Shown here: piece after piece, positions 27,777 through 39,424 of the stretch | Layout of the letters: every line of letters starts with the position of its first letter | Position numbering within the stretch: the first letter of the stretch is position 1 | Assembly: GCF_000003815.2 (NCBI RefSeq) | Contig: NC_049980.1 | Coordinates: 32,847,747 to 32,911,746, forward strand | Length of the DNA: 64,000 nucleotides | Direction of reading: 5' to 3' | Origin: Branchiostoma floridae | Lineage: Eukaryota; Chordata; Leptocardii; Amphioxiformes; Branchiostomatidae | The notes under the pieces: generated by a model | The model's database searches: none | What the model was told of the DNA's origin: nothing | The model's input: the letters and a program-made list of their open reading frames with translations, nothing else | Position numbers and translations under genes: made by a program

Positions 27777-28345
27777 AGATGGAAACCTTAAGGTCGCGAT
27801 CGGTACCTTTCCGGTATCTTACTTTGTGAGATACAATCTTCGCTTCACGTCAGACGGAATACGCATTTTCCAACATACCGATGTTACCTGATAGAATAGC
27901 AGTTATATTCAAATAACATAGCAGTTGTAATAAGAAAAGTCTTTCTTTGTGTTAGACAACAACAGCTCAGTTCATCTTTACGGACCATCGACGTCAGAAG
28001 GGAGCTTCATACACAAAGTCATTTTTCTCGCGAAGATATCATGCTTCAGTCCCAAAACATATTGTCTGTCTTTAGTCAGTACCGCAGAACGCGTATTTCT
28101 CCATCCGCCATTGTTCTGGCTTCAATTCTTGTGACACGGTTTACGAGGAAGTGAGTTTGCCGTGGAAGAGAGAATGGCAAACTCTCTTCCTCGGCAGACT
28201 CCCTTTTCCAGCCCAAGAGAACATAGCCAACGTTGAAAATCGCGACCCCCCCCCCCCCTAAAATAAAAACCATCCCCGTTCGAAGACTGCAACGGAGGCT
28301 ATGCAGAGGATGTCTTCCCTAAAACCTACTTGCTGTGAGCTAACT
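27777..28345 (+). repeat. Companion block copy 1
   Basis: GGTACCTTTCCGGTATCTTA then GTGAGATACAATCTTCGCTT; diverged from the other four copies after about 28010. Confidence 0.7.
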
Positions 28346-28349
28346 GTTG

Positions 28350-28984
28350 AAACCTAAATGTCGTTACCTTTCCGGTGTCCTACTTTGTGAGATACAATCT
28401 CCGCTTCGCGTCAAACGGAATAACAAGGATTTTCTAACAAATTACGACGTTACGTGACAGAAAAGCAGGTATATTAGAAATAACATAGCAGTTATCAGAA
28501 AATTATTTCTTTGAGTTTGGCAACAGGAGCTCAGTTCAGATTGACGGAGTTATAGGATGATGATTGACACCGAAGGCTTCAGGTACAAAGGCTGCTAATT
28601 ACAACGGTTATTAAAAACTTCATGTAAACATCAGACACTGAATACCATAGACGTCAGAGGGGACCTTCATACAAAAAGGTTGCCACCAACAACATTTTTG
28701 AGTTATTGAGTTTGGAACAAGATGAACTAAATTTGTTCCAAATGATTCAAATATAAATTGGAAATCCTCTCTTTGGCAAAGTAAAACAGAAGAAACGGTC
28801 CGATGTTTCAACTGGAATCCAACAGTCACTGACGAAAACTGTTGGATTCCAGTTGAAACGTCTGACCGTTTCCAAAACCATATCCAGTTGCTTGAGTAAC
28901 TACTTTTACTTATTACCTGGATGTCTAAGCTACATCGACGTAATAAAACAGAAGAATATTTGAGAACAGCATTTGCTGTCAGGA
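28350..28984 (+). repeat. Companion block copy 2, with hairpin insertion
   Basis: Same block as 31800-32454, 38820-39424 and 47874-48528. Unlike them it holds a 22-bp-stem hairpin at 28805-28859. The minus frame 28620-28829 (LCQREDFQFIFESFGTNLVH) is shared with the other copies. Confidence 0.8.
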
Positions 28985-29550
28985 AGATTTAAACATAGGT
29001 AAAACTTTTCTAATCATATCTCAGGGTCACAAATTATAAGTTAACCTTCTATTATATATGCAGTGGACATATATGTCGGTTTGACTCCGTGCGGGTGTTT
29101 CTAATATGACGTTATCTCCGCAGTTGGTGGCTAAGAAATGATAACTTTACACGTCAGCTGTCAATATGCTTTTCACACGATTGGGAGGAAACTGACAGCC
29201 GCACTCAGCATGAGCACATGGCTCATTGTCGGAGAAACACGAGCTCCAGTCTCTATCAACCTCCTGCCGGGTTAGTCTCTCTTTGTTGCACGTATTTGTA
29301 GCACAACATATGATGGGTCGGTCTCTCTTTTCATTCAATTTCATTAGAGAAACTGCCTGTAGTCTTCGTGCACCTTCTCTGGCAACAGGTGGGCGAACAG
29401 GTGAATAAACTCTCAAAAAGTCGACTTGAAGTTTTTGAGCCTCCTGAGCAGTGAAGAAACGAATTCTGTCTGTCCCAGCTAGAGATCCGACGAACATATT
29501 GAAACGTGCCACTGCTCGGACGCTAGACACCCATTGTTAAATCATGTTTT
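28985..29550 (+). repeat. Core block copy 1, minus ORF 127 codons
   Basis: The minus frame 29147-29530 starts MSSVRAVARFNMFVGSLAGT, continues EAQKLQVDFLRVYSPVRPPV and ends with a Cys-rich segment (SSCFSDNEPCAHAECGCQF). No family recognised. This is the longest version of the minus ORF. The signal-peptide-like plus ORF is deleted in this copy. Confidence 0.7.
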
Positions 29551-29559
29551 TTTTACAAG

Positions 29560-29870
29560 GTAGTGACTGTGTTAAGTTTCAAAGATGTATGAATCATGTG
29601 TATAATAAGCTATATAAGACAGGAGCTTAACTCCCATTTTTGGGATTGAGAAGGTCGGGAGGCCATGGTTGGCTAGGTGTGACAAGGGCCTCAACTCCCA
29701 ACCATGTCCATGGTCTGGAGAAGGTTGGGAGGCTATGTTGGCTAGGTGTGACAGGGGCTTAACTCCCAACCATGGTCTGGAGAAGGTCGGGAGGCCATGG
29801 TTGGCCATGTATGACATTCAACTAAAATACTGTGTTTCTGGAAGAAGTGCAAGCAGAAGTACAGTGTCTC
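29560..29870 (+). repeat. 69-bp tandem repeat and gap edge
   Basis: GAGAAGGTCGGGAGGCCATG recurs about three times between 29648 and 29800. The same stretch is at 51570-51745, offset 21,928. Confidence 0.85.
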
Positions 29871-29979
29871 NNNNNNNNNNNNNNNNNNNNNNNNNNNNNN
29901 NNNNNNNNNNNNNNNNNNNNNNNNNNNNNNNNNNNNNNNNNNNNNNNNNNNNNNNNNNNNNNNNNNNNNNNNNNNNNNN
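29871..29979. other. Assembly gap (109 N)
   Basis: By comparison with 51799-51908 the missing sequence is probably the start of the 26-bp minisatellite. The gap length agrees to about one base. Confidence 0.99.
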
Positions 29980-30100
29980 CAGTCAGCACCAGGGGCAGGG
30001 AAACACAGTCAGCACCAGGAACAGAGGAACACAGTCATCACTAGGGATAGGGACACCCAGTCAGCACTAGAGGCAAAGAGTTACAATCAGTACGACGGAC
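29980..30100 (+). repeat. 26-bp minisatellite, copy at gap
   Basis: CAGTCAGCACCAGGGGCAGG units with decay towards the right (ATCACTAGGGATAGGGACAC). Confidence 0.9.
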
Positions 30101-30269
30101 AGGGAAATAATAGACATAATTCATGCAAATCAGAACCTCATTTACATACTTAATGAGTCAAACTTTGATATTGAGTTTGGAACAAGATCAGCTAAATTAG
30201 TTCAAACTGATTCAAATATCATATGGAAACTCTCGCGGTGACAATAAAAATAGAAAAATATTTGTGAAC

Positions 30270-30790
30270 AACATTTGCTGTCTGGAAGTTTTGAGCATAG
30301 GTTAAACTTCTCTAATCAAATCTCAGGTTCACAAATTACAGGTTATATTCTTGCAGATTCGGTGTAAAAATATGGAGCTCTTCTTCACTTTATTCAGCCT
30401 CATTCTTTCTACAAAGGCTAGTTTGCAATGAACATATTTGTCGGTTTGACTCCGTGCGGGTGTTCCTAATATGATATTATCTCCGCAGTTGGTGGCTAAC
30501 AAATGATAACTTTACACGTTAGCTGCCAAGATGTTTCTCACACGAGTGGGAGGAAAACTGACAGCCGTGCTCAGCATGAGCACGTGGTTCATTATCGGAG
30601 AAACACGAGCTCAGGTCTCTATCAACCTCCTGTTGGGATAGTCTCTTCATTGCAAATATCTTTAGCACAAGATGATGATGGGTTGTTCTCTCTTTTTATT
30701 TTATATCTGCAAAGAAACTCCCGGGCTTATGCCAGAAAAGCTGATGATGATTTCAGATAAACTCACTATATATAACAACATAAGCAGTCA
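30270..30790 (+). repeat. Core block copy 2
   Basis: Closest to copy 6 (39425). The plus ORF from the ATG near 30372 reads MELFFTLFSLILSTKASLQ then stops. A different plus frame 30503-30760 is also open, 85 codons. Confidence 0.75.
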
Positions 30791-30989
30791 TTTCAAACCA
30801 ATTACAACTACTAATATAATTCTATAGTTTTTATTTTGAGGCAGCGGGTTAAGATTTACTGTGTTTTTTTTTCTATTTGCTTTTGGACAGACGAGGACAA
30901 TGTGGCACTGCACTCAAGTTATTAACTTATATTAACAGTGCGACCATACACAGTACAGACAGAAGGTAAAGGTATTATTTTTTTTTTAC

Positions 30990-31064
30990 CTCCCCGACCG
31001 AAGTCAGGTACGAATTTTTACACCTGGGTGAAGTGAGGAAGGTCGTGTAAAGCGCCTTCCCCAA
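30990..31064 (-). mobile_element. SINE family B fragment cut by the gap
   Basis: Reverse of GGAAGGCGCTTTACACGACC then CACCCAGGTGTAAAAATTCG. Matches 40119-40262. Confidence 0.7.
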
Positions 31065-31500
31065 NNNNNNNNNNNNNNNNNNNNNNNNNNNNNNNNNNNN
31101 NNNNNNNNNNNNNNNNNNNNNNNNNNNNNNNNNNNNNNNNNNNNNNNNNNNNNNNNNNNNNNNNNNNNNNNNNNNNNNNNNNNNNNNNNNNNNNNNNNNN
31201 NNNNNNNNNNNNNNNNNNNNNNNNNNNNNNNNNNNNNNNNNNNNNNNNNNNNNNNNNNNNNNNNNNNNNNNNNNNNNNNNNNNNNNNNNNNNNNNNNNNN
31301 NNNNNNNNNNNNNNNNNNNNNNNNNNNNNNNNNNNNNNNNNNNNNNNNNNNNNNNNNNNNNNNNNNNNNNNNNNNNNNNNNNNNNNNNNNNNNNNNNNNN
31401 NNNNNNNNNNNNNNNNNNNNNNNNNNNNNNNNNNNNNNNNNNNNNNNNNNNNNNNNNNNNNNNNNNNNNNNNNNNNNNNNNNNNNNNNNNNNNNNNNNNN
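31065..31500. other. Assembly gap (436 N)
   Basis: The left edge is in a SINE, the right edge is inside the LINE reverse-transcriptase ORF known complete at 46526-47743. The join may be an assembly error. Confidence 0.99.
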
Positions 31501-31685
31501 CTGGGGACTTATAAAGGGTCATTATGGCTTGGTAAAATGTTCTATCGACGCCGTTCAGAATTAATCTATAAGCTAAGAGGTCTCTGTTTATCCAATCAAA
31601 AGCTTTTTGAAAGTCAACGAAGCAAGTAAAAGTTGATTTTCCTTGCTCAATTCGGGACCTTTCATACAATTTAAAAACAAGTAAA
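31501..31685 (-). pseudogene. LINE reverse transcriptase 5' fragment, cut by gap
   Basis: Encodes FVDFQKAFDWINRDLLAYRL and a little more, identical to the N-terminal part of 46526-47743, then runs into N. Confidence 0.85.
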
Positions 31686-31799
31686 TCAACGTATTACAGC
31701 TCAAATCAGGGTAAATCAACTAAGCAGCACACAAACATTAGCAAGTCAAATCTATGTAGTATCCATTAGATAGGACAAATTAACGTGGCCTTGTAGCAA

Positions 31800-32454
31800 G
31801 GCAAGTGGCGCATCTTCAGTAGATGGAAACCCCAATGTCGGTACCTTTCCAGTGTCCTTCTGTGTGGGATACAATTTCCGCTTGACGTCAGACGGAATAA
31901 CAAGGAGTTTCTAACAAATTACGACGTTACGTGACAGAAAAGCAGGTATATTAGAAATAACATAGCAGTTATCAGAAAATTATTTATTTGTGTTAGGCAA
32001 CAGGGGCTCAGTTCAGATTGACGGAGTCATCGGATGATGATTGACACCGAAGGCTTCAGGTACAAAGGCTGCTAACTACAACGGTTATTAAAAACTTCAT
32101 GTGAAGCTTCCGGTACAAAGGCTGCAAACTACAACAGTTATTAAAAACTCCATGTAAAGATCAGCAGCTGAATACCATTAATGCCAGGGGACCTTCATAA
32201 ACAAAAGGTTGCCACCAACAACATTTTTGAGTTATTGAGTTTGGAACAAGATGAACTAAATTTGTTCCAAATGATTCAAATATAAATTGGAAATCCTCTC
32301 TTTGGCACAGTAAAACAGAAGAAACGGTCAGACCGTTTCCGAAACCATATCCAGTTGCTTGAGTAACTACTTTTTGGTGTATCTTATTACCTGGATGTCT
32401 AACATACATCGACGTTAAACAGAAGAATATTTGAAAACAACATTTGATGTCTGG
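31800..32454 (+). repeat. Companion block copy 3
   Basis: Contains GAAACGGTCAGACCGTTTC, a perfect palindrome where copy 2 has its hairpin. The minus frame 32161-32409 starts MYVRHPGNKIHQKVVTQATG. Confidence 0.8.
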
Positions 32455-32965
32455 AAGTTTTGAACATTGGTAAAACTTTTCTAATCATATCTCAGGGTCA
32501 CAAATTACCGGTTAGCCTTCTAGCAGATTCGGTGTGAAAGATATGGAACACTTCATCACTTTATTCAGCCTGCTTCTTTCCACAATGGTTGGTTTGCAGT
32601 GGACATATATGTCGGTTTGACTATGTGCGGGCGTTCCTAATATGACGTTGTCCCCGCAGTTGGTGGCGAACAAATAATAACCTTACACGTCAGCTGTCAA
32701 GATGTTTTTCACACGAGTGGGAAGAAAACTGACAGCCGTGCTCAGCATGAGCACGTGGTTCATTGTTGGAGAAACACGAGCTCAGGTCTCTATCAACCTC
32801 CTGTCGGGGTAGTCTCTCTTTGTTGCACGTATTTATAGCACAAAATATGATGGGCTGGTCTCTCTTTTCATTGAATTTCAGCAGTGAAACATGGGCATAC
32901 ACCAGAAAAGCTTTTGATGACTTGAGATAATCCCACGAGATATTACTGTAAAAGTTAAGCATGTT
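32455..32965 (+). repeat. Core block copy 3
   Basis: The plus ORF at 32547 reads MEHFITLFSLLLSTMVGLQW then TYMSV and stop. The minus ORF 32690-32962 includes LLKFNEKRDQPIIFCAINTC and a frameshifted end. Confidence 0.78.
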
Positions 32966-33203
32966 GTCTGTTTTTAAACTTTTTTTATTAAAAAAGAAGA
33001 AAATAGAAGTATTTTCACTCCATTAAAATGTGGGCAACAGTACTCACACATAACACGGAGAAACCATAATTCTAGAATTAGTTGCGCGCAGAGATATAGG
33101 AGGTGACAGTTCATCCATGCTCAATGTGTGACCCAAGGAGAGAAACAAGAAAATAAGTTGAATCATGAAACTACTAAAAAGTGATTCCTTATTATGTACG
33201 TGA
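32966..33203 (+). repeat. Core tail block
   Basis: CATTAAAATGTGGGCAACAG to GTTGAATCATGAAACTACTA. Also at 36171-36370, 49040-49277 and 52726-52947. Confidence 0.75.
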
Positions 33204-33204
33204 G

Positions 33205-33629
33205 ATCGCGTGGCGTAATCGGCAGTGCGTTTGGCTCAGGACCCAGAGGTCCGGGGTTCGAATCCTGCCATGTCAACGATCTTGTCCCCACTTTTCTCAG
33301 GTGAAAATTAGTACCTAGGTTAGGGCCGTCCTCCGGATAGGACGTTAAATGGAGGTTTCGGGAGAGCCACACCCCACGCACCTTAAAGAACCCATCGCAC
33401 TTATCGAAAAGAGTAGGGGTCCTTCCTGGTGTAAGTGGTTCCAAAAACCTACAGTTCTTTACCGCAAATGGGGCAATTACTGTCGTATTGAGGTTATTGT
33501 GCGCTGTATACAGGCTGCCATTACAGAACCTTGCGATTTAGCCCCGCCTATTGTAAGCTCCTCGCAATTCAGCCCCTGGCTGCGAAGATGGAGTCGTCGG
33601 CCCAAACAATACAATACAATACAATGCAA
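33205..33629 (+). mobile_element. tRNA-derived SINE (family A), copy 1
   Basis: Box A TGGCGTAATCGG at 33211 and exact box B GGTTCGAATCC at 33254-33264 define a pol III promoter. The body has GAGAGCCACACCCCACGCAC and the tail is ACAATACAATACAATAC. About 425 bp. Confidence 0.88.
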
Positions 33630-34125
33630 ACAAGAGGACGATGTGCGCGGTCTCTTATGAATGGCGGACCTCTGAAGATGAAGGACTTGAGCCCTGTAGT
33701 CTTCAAAACTGTCAATGATCGTGAATATCGGGACGGTCATGTTACCAACATGGTGCACAGAGCAGCAAACGCCTAATCGTCCTGCGACGGTTGAAGATGT
33801 TTAGAGTTACTGAACTAGATCTAGTCACCGTCTACACATGTAACGTACGACCCCTGTGTGAGAATGCTGTCCTCGGTTGGAATCCCGGACTCGCTAAAAA
33901 CAGTCATCTCGTCTAGAGACCATCCAACGTCGTGCATGCCGCATCATCCTGATAAGAAGTACACTCACTACTCAGAAGCCCTCACTCAGCTCGGACTATC
34001 CACCATTGATTCCAGGAGAGTCATATTGAAATCAGCTCAGTCAATCATAAAATAATGAACAACAAATTCAGATATTTCAATCTCTCGAGTACCTTTAAGC
34101 CAAACTTCTACTCATTCGATTAAAA
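33630..34125 (+). pseudogene. LINE C-terminal remnant, copy 1
   Basis: Frames read HVTNMVHRAAN, then after a shift VLRRLKMFRVTELDLV, the segment found near the C-terminus of reverse-transcriptase ORFs (H-x2-N-x5-R then LRRL-x-F). Stops and shifts make it non-functional. Confidence 0.7.
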
Positions 34126-34794
34126 AGTGAGCCCGTTATAAAACCAATTGGATTACTTTTATTATCAACATTACTTGATAAACAATTCTTCAGGAATTTC
34201 GGACTGAAACTTTTGAAATCTTCTGGTCCTTTCCCCATTCCGGGGTGAAGCCAGTGGGCGGCAAACGCGACCTTGCCACAAACTGAACTGCACTCACACA
34301 AGAAAGAACCCAGCGCTACCGCAATATTAGTCCAATACTAAATATTGCTACTGTATTGAATAAAGAATTGTGATCCTTCATGAACAACCTTATTGTCGAT
34401 TTTAATGTTGATATATACCTTATACTATGTCAATCCATAGCATCTTAATAGCAAGTTTTGTTTTAACTCATTGTGCTGTAAAGCATGTCATGTGAAATGA
34501 TATGCTTTTAACTTGTTTGTAAAGTCTGAGATAAGAGACAAGATATGAGCCCATGCAGGTCCTGCCTCCCCGACTTCGTGAATCCTGAATGTAGGACCTA
34601 CATATTTGCTTCTGATATTATTTAAGAAACGATCTTTAGATTGGAGCTCTCGGCAGGAAATCTCAAGACTCCTCCAGAACCTCCTGTGGTGCCTTCATTT
34701 CCTCATCATGCCGGGGTGATGTATACGCTGACGCACACATGGCACCTGGCAGAGTCTTTCTTTTACCAACTTCTTTCTTTTTAGTCATAGCCGT
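34126..34794 (+). repeat. Unclassified repeat between LINE remnant and core block
   Basis: Shared with 50200-50868 and 53890-54535. Contains TGAATAAAGAATTGTGATCC (possible retrotransposon 3' end) and the GC-rich TGCAGGTCCTGCCTCCCCGA. Confidence 0.6.
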
Positions 34795-35334
34795 TATGAA
34801 CATAGGTAAAACTTTTCTAATCATATCTCAGGGTCACAGATTACAGGTTAATCTTCTATTTTCGGTGTAAAAATTATGGAGCTCTTCTTCACTTTATTCA
34901 GCCTGCTTCTTTCCACAATGGCTGGTTTGCAGTGGACATATTTGTCGGTTTGAATCTGTGCGGGTGTTTCTGATATTATCTCCGCAGTTGGTGGCTAACA
35001 AATGATATCTTTACACGTTAGCTGCCAAGATGCTTTTCACACGATCGGGAGGAAACTGACAGCCGCGCTCAGCTTCTCATTGTCAGAGAAACACGAGCTC
35101 CAGTCTCTATCAACCTCCTGCCGGGTTAGTCTCTCTTTGTTGCACGTATTTGTAGCACAACATATGATGGGTCGGTCTCTCTTTTCATTCAATTTCATTA
35201 GTGAAACTGCCTGTAGTCTTCGTGCACCTTCTCTGGCAACAGGTGGGCGAACAGGTGAATAAACTCTCAAAAAGTCGACTTGAAGTTTTTGAGCCTCCTG
35301 AGCAGTGAAGAAACGAATTCTGTCTGTCCCAGCT
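34795..35334 (+). repeat. Core block copy 4
   Basis: The plus ORF at 34877 reads MELFFTLFSLLLSTMAGLQW then TYLSV. A deletion (GCTCAGCTTCTCATTG) shortens the minus ORF 35037-35270. Confidence 0.78.
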
Positions 35335-35485
35335 AGTCAGCACCAGGGACAGGGAAAAAACAGTCAGCACCAGGGGCAGGGAAACACAGTCAGCACCAGG
35401 GACAGAGGAACACAGTCATCACTAGGGATAGGGACACCCAGTCAGCACTAGAGGCAAAGAGTTACAATCAGCACCACGGACAGGG
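35335..35485 (+). repeat. 26-bp minisatellite, short allele
   Basis: Starts abruptly after CCCAGCTAG, where the partner at 51409 continues with AGATCCGACG, so about 420 bp are absent relative to that copy. Confidence 0.88.
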
Positions 35486-35664
35486 AAATAATAGACATAA
35501 TTCATGCAAATCAGAACCTCATTTACATACTTAACGAGTCAAACTTTGATATTGAGTTTGGAACAAGATCAGCTAAATTAGTTCCAACTGATTCAAATAT
35601 CATATGGAAACTCTCGCGGTGACAATAAAAATAGAAAAATATTTGTGAACAGCATTTGCTGTCT

Positions 35665-36170
35665 GGAAGTTTTGAGCATAGGTTAAACTTCTCTAATCAA
35701 ATCTCAGGTTCACAAATTACAGGTTATATTCTTGCAGATTCGGTGTAAAAATATGGAGCTCTTCTTCACTTTATTCAGCCTCATTCTTTCCACAATGGCT
35801 GGTTTGCAATGAACATATTTGTCGGTTTGACTCTGTGCGGGTGTTCATAATATGATATTATCTCCGCAGTTAGTGGCTAACAAATGATAACTTTACGACG
35901 TCAGCTGCCAAGATGTTTTTCACACGAGTGGGAGGAAAACTGACAGCCTCGGTCAACATGAGCACGTGGCTCATTGTTGGAGAAATACGAGCTCCAGTCT
36001 CTATCAACCACCTGTTGGGATAGTCTCTTCAATGCAAATATCTAAAACACAAAATCTGACAGGTTGTTCTCTCTTTTCATTTGATTTCAGCAGTGAAACT
36101 GCGACATACACCAGAAAAGCTTTTGATGACTTCAGATAATCCCACGAGATATTACTGTAGAAGTTATGTA
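35665..36170 (+). repeat. Core block copy 5
   Basis: The plus ORF near 35754 reads MELFFTLFSLILSTMAGLQ then stop. Minus ORF is broken. Confidence 0.75.
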
Positions 36171-36548
36171 TGTTGTCAGTTTTTAAATCTTTTTATGAAG
36201 AAGAAGTATTTTCACTCCATTGAAATGTGGGCAACAATACTCACACATAACACTGAGATTCCATAAATCTAGAATTAGTTGCACGCAGAGAGATAGGAGG
36301 TGACAGTTCATCCATGCTCAATGTGTGACCCAAAGAGAGGAACAAGGAAATAAGTTGAATCATAAAACTGCTGGTAGCATGAAAACTGCGCAACACGAAA
36401 GTCGCCATCTCGCTAATACTTGTAAGTAAAGGGTGAGTGGGTACCGTTACAGAAAATTCAGGTCCGGTTCAATTCCAAAGGACCTGAACCTGGACCTGGA
36501 CCTAATTCAATATGTGAAAAGCTGTGAACGGACAATCCTCAGAACAAT

Positions 36549-37695
36549 TAACATCCATTGGCATAATACCGGCAGGTTTACTGCAATTTCTCAAGCAATA
36601 CTAATTTGGCAAATGATCAACGTATCATTTTCTCCAGTTACATGTTGCTGTTACAGCTTACCTTTGCCACTTCTTCCGTGTATCTTTTTTGTCTCTCTTG
36701 TCCTGCTAAAAACATAATATCGTAATTGGAACACACCGCGGAATTGCACGGAGAAGGGGTGGTTGGAAGGGGGTGCAATAATACCGGCAGAACGAAACAC
36801 GGCACGATTTACTGCCGCTATGTACCTTTAACGTTATACATCTTCTGTTGTTCCTTCCTTTCCTGTTAGTAATTGCACAAAACAAAAACCTGCGTGAGCA
36901 TACAAAAAGTCATGAGAAAATGGGCGTATACTATCAAGAATTTTCATTTAATTTTGGTCCGTCACAACCGCTATGACTTTAAAACTTTACTGTTGGCGTA
37001 GCATTAAAAATGGCGGGGAAATGGCGGCGTACGTTCAATTTGACCCATTCAGCCGTAGATCTGGGCGATAATGCAACGGTTCTTCACACTTTTACACGAG
37101 TTGTTGGTTACCAAAAGAAATTCAAGATTGCTGTTGAATGCTCATCTTGTGCCGTGAGCACGTGTGATTATTATCTACAAATCTTGCGATGAACGTGATA
37201 GTGTGTTCGTCCCACGACGAGCTCGCCTGCCCCAGAAATGAACTGAAAACTTTTGGCCTTGTTGTCTTCGAATGCACTGTTATCGAAGCCTTTTTGAAAA
37301 TGTGTGAAATACGTGGATGTCTGAAGTGTGCATCTTCATAAATTAGTGAATAGATGAAAGTTCAATCTCTTCTTCTGGATAATTCAAATTTAATTCAGAC
37401 GTTTCAAACGACATCCGTCGTTCTTCTTCAGTGAAATAAAAATAAAAGTTTACAACTCTGCGGAATAAGGAATACTTCTTACGTTGTAAATAAAAAAAAA
37501 GGTAACGTCTGAATTAAATTTGAATTATCCAGAAGAAGAGATTGAACTTTCATCTATTCATTATATTCCTGGATGTATAATCTTCACAAACGTCTCATAA
37601 ATTACTGTTGCTGCGCTAGTGGATCACCGAAAATTTATCGATTATGTCATTTGCCGGTATAAGTATTACTGCCGGTATTATGCCAATGGATGTTA
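36549..37695. mobile_element. Middle element of the nest, 27-bp perfect inverted repeat
   Basis: TAACATCCATTGGCATAATA and CCGGCAG are perfectly inverted at the right end. A 60-codon plus ORF (37010-37192, starting MAGKWRRTFNLTHSAVDLGD) lies inside; no domain is recognised, so it is probably non-autonomous. Confidence 0.9.
37347..37560. mobile_element. Innermost foldback, 57-bp perfect inverted repeat
   Basis: TGAATAGATGAAAGTTCAAT onwards is inverted without mismatch over 57 bp (37347-37403 and 37504-37560), with a 100-bp loop. Confidence 0.95.
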
Positions 37696-38001
37696 TCCAT
37701 TCCGCTACAAAGAAATCTGTTTGGTGGAGTATTTGAGTCCCACTGGCGCTTTAAACTTCTAGAAGGCTAACTGCCACTATGCAATTGACTGTAAAACTTG
37801 GTATAGATTTCAATAGGCTGTACTCTACTTCGCTGTTCTTATTTTCTTCAACCTGAATATGAATTTCTGCCCATATAACCGCTTCATTTTCTAATAGGTC
37901 TAAGATCCAGTACACCATCAGGTCTACCGATTTTTTTGGTTCTGGACCGGTCCAATATAATGATGTACCGGTACCCACCCCTACCTGTAAGGCTTATTTA
38001 T

Positions 38002-38194
38002 AACGTCACATTTCCACTAATGGGCCGGGCCTGACAGTATTTGGAACGAAAAGTACGAAACAAAGAACACCAAAAAACACAAAACGGACCCAAAATAATT
38101 CAGTAGCATGCCTTGTGCATATTTATTGGCTTAAACATTGATTTTTCGTTTCCGCAAACAGCCCGAACGGGCCCCGGGTGGGAAATGTGACGTA
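38002..38194. mobile_element. MITE with ACGTCACATTTCC ends
   Basis: ACGTCACATTTCC is inverted as GGAAATGTGACGT. The TTTTTCGTTTCCGCAAACA segment recurs at 38321, so a second, partial copy follows. Confidence 0.75.
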
Positions 38195-38534
38195 GGCCTA
38201 AGGTTTAGGTCCCAAGTCCCAACCCTGGACCCGGTCGGGTAGCTTTCGCAAAAAAATACAAAGAACTTTAAGACAATTGTCATAAGCATAATTTGTGTAT
38301 ATCACTTGATAAACACTTTTATTTTTCGTTTCCGCAAACATCCCGCCCGGGCCCGGTTTAGAAATGGGACCTAAGCTTAGCAGCCATCTGGACTGGTAAG
38401 CTAGGATCAAACTAATGCCTGGCTCTTTACTAAAAGCGTTTAAAGTGTTGTTAAAATATATGTGGCCCAGATTTTTCAGATTATGTATAACGTTGCAATG
38501 ATAATAAGTGTTGCAAATTCATTGGCTGTGACCT

Positions 38535-38819
38535 AACTTTATTTATTTATTTATTGAGATTATACATATACATATACAATGGAGGGTATGGCGGAACAGG
38601 TGTCAGAAGACACCTTTTCAAAGCCGCCGCACCGAAATCATAACAAAATGATACATCATATAATAATTCATATGGATACAAATTTTAAAAAAGTAAACCG
38701 ACGTATTACAGCTCAAATCAATGTAAGTCAACTCAACAACACACGAACATTATCAAGTCAAATCTATAGAGTTGTCAAAGATAGGACAAATTAGCGTGGA
38801 CTTGTAGCAAGGTAAGTGG
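38535..38819 (+). repeat. Repeat with intact target of the LINE at 45945
   Basis: ATGGAGGGTATGGCGGAACA to GTAAGTCAACTCAACAAC matches 45840-45940 joined to 47745-47800, so it shows the uninterrupted form of that site. Confidence 0.75.
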
Positions 38820-39424
38820 CGCAACCGCAACTTCAGTAGATGGGAACCTGAATTTTCGTACCTTTCCGGTGTCCTACTTTGTGAGATACAATCTCCGCTT
38901 GACGTCAGTTGGAATAAGAAGAATTTTCTAACATATTCCGACATTACTTGACAGAAAAGCAGGTATATTAGAAATAACATAGCAGTTATCAGAAAATTCT
39001 TTCTTTGTGTTATACAACAAGAGCTCAGTTCAGATCGACGGAGTCATCGGATGATGATTGACACCGAAGGCTTCAGGTACAAAGGCTGCTAACTACAAGT
39101 TATCAAAAACTTCATGTAAAGATCAGCAGCTGAATACCATTTATACCAGGGGACCTTCATAAACAAATGGTTGTGACCAACAACATTTTTGAGTTATTGA
39201 GTTTGAAACAAGATGAACTAAATTTGTTCCAAATGATTCAAATATAAATTGGAAATCCTCTCTTTGGCAAAGTAAAACAGAAGAAACGGTCAGACCGTTT
39301 CCGAAACCATATCCAGTTGCTTGAGTAACTACTTTTTGGTGTATCTTATTACCTGGATGTCTAACATACATCGACGTTAAACAGAAGAATATTTGAGAAC
39401 AACATTTGATGTCTGGAAGTTTTG
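38820..39424 (+). repeat. Companion block copy 4
   Basis: Holds the palindrome form GAAACGGTCAGACCGTTTC. Minus frame 39141-39371 conserved. Confidence 0.78.

Larger units (their letters stand above)
31501..35334 (+). repeat. Left copy of a 3.83-kb near-identical duplication
   Basis: Every landmark recurs at +16,074 (31501/47575 to 35334/51408) with no indel seen. I noticed five substitutions, for example near 33485, 34807 and 35205. It includes a LINE fragment, companion block, core blocks, SINE and LINE remnant. Confidence 0.95.
36427..37983. mobile_element. hAT-type element with 8-bp target duplication, outer level of a nest
   Basis: Ends TAAAGGGTGAGTGGGTACC and the inverted GGTACCCACCCCTA. 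Flanks CTTGTAAG (36419-36426) and CCTGTAAG (37984-37991) agree at seven of eight. The outer halves match 9091-9523 (AAAGAAATCTGTTTGGTGGA). The middle is replaced by another element. Confidence 0.88.

Noticed and set aside
31004-31669. 221-codon minus-strand ORF
   Set aside because: Most of it is N; only the first 56 codons (the LINE fragment) are real sequence.
33349-33660. 103-codon plus ORF and overlapping 93-codon minus ORF
   Set aside because: Both lie in the body of SINE family A; the same frames recur only because the SINE was duplicated.
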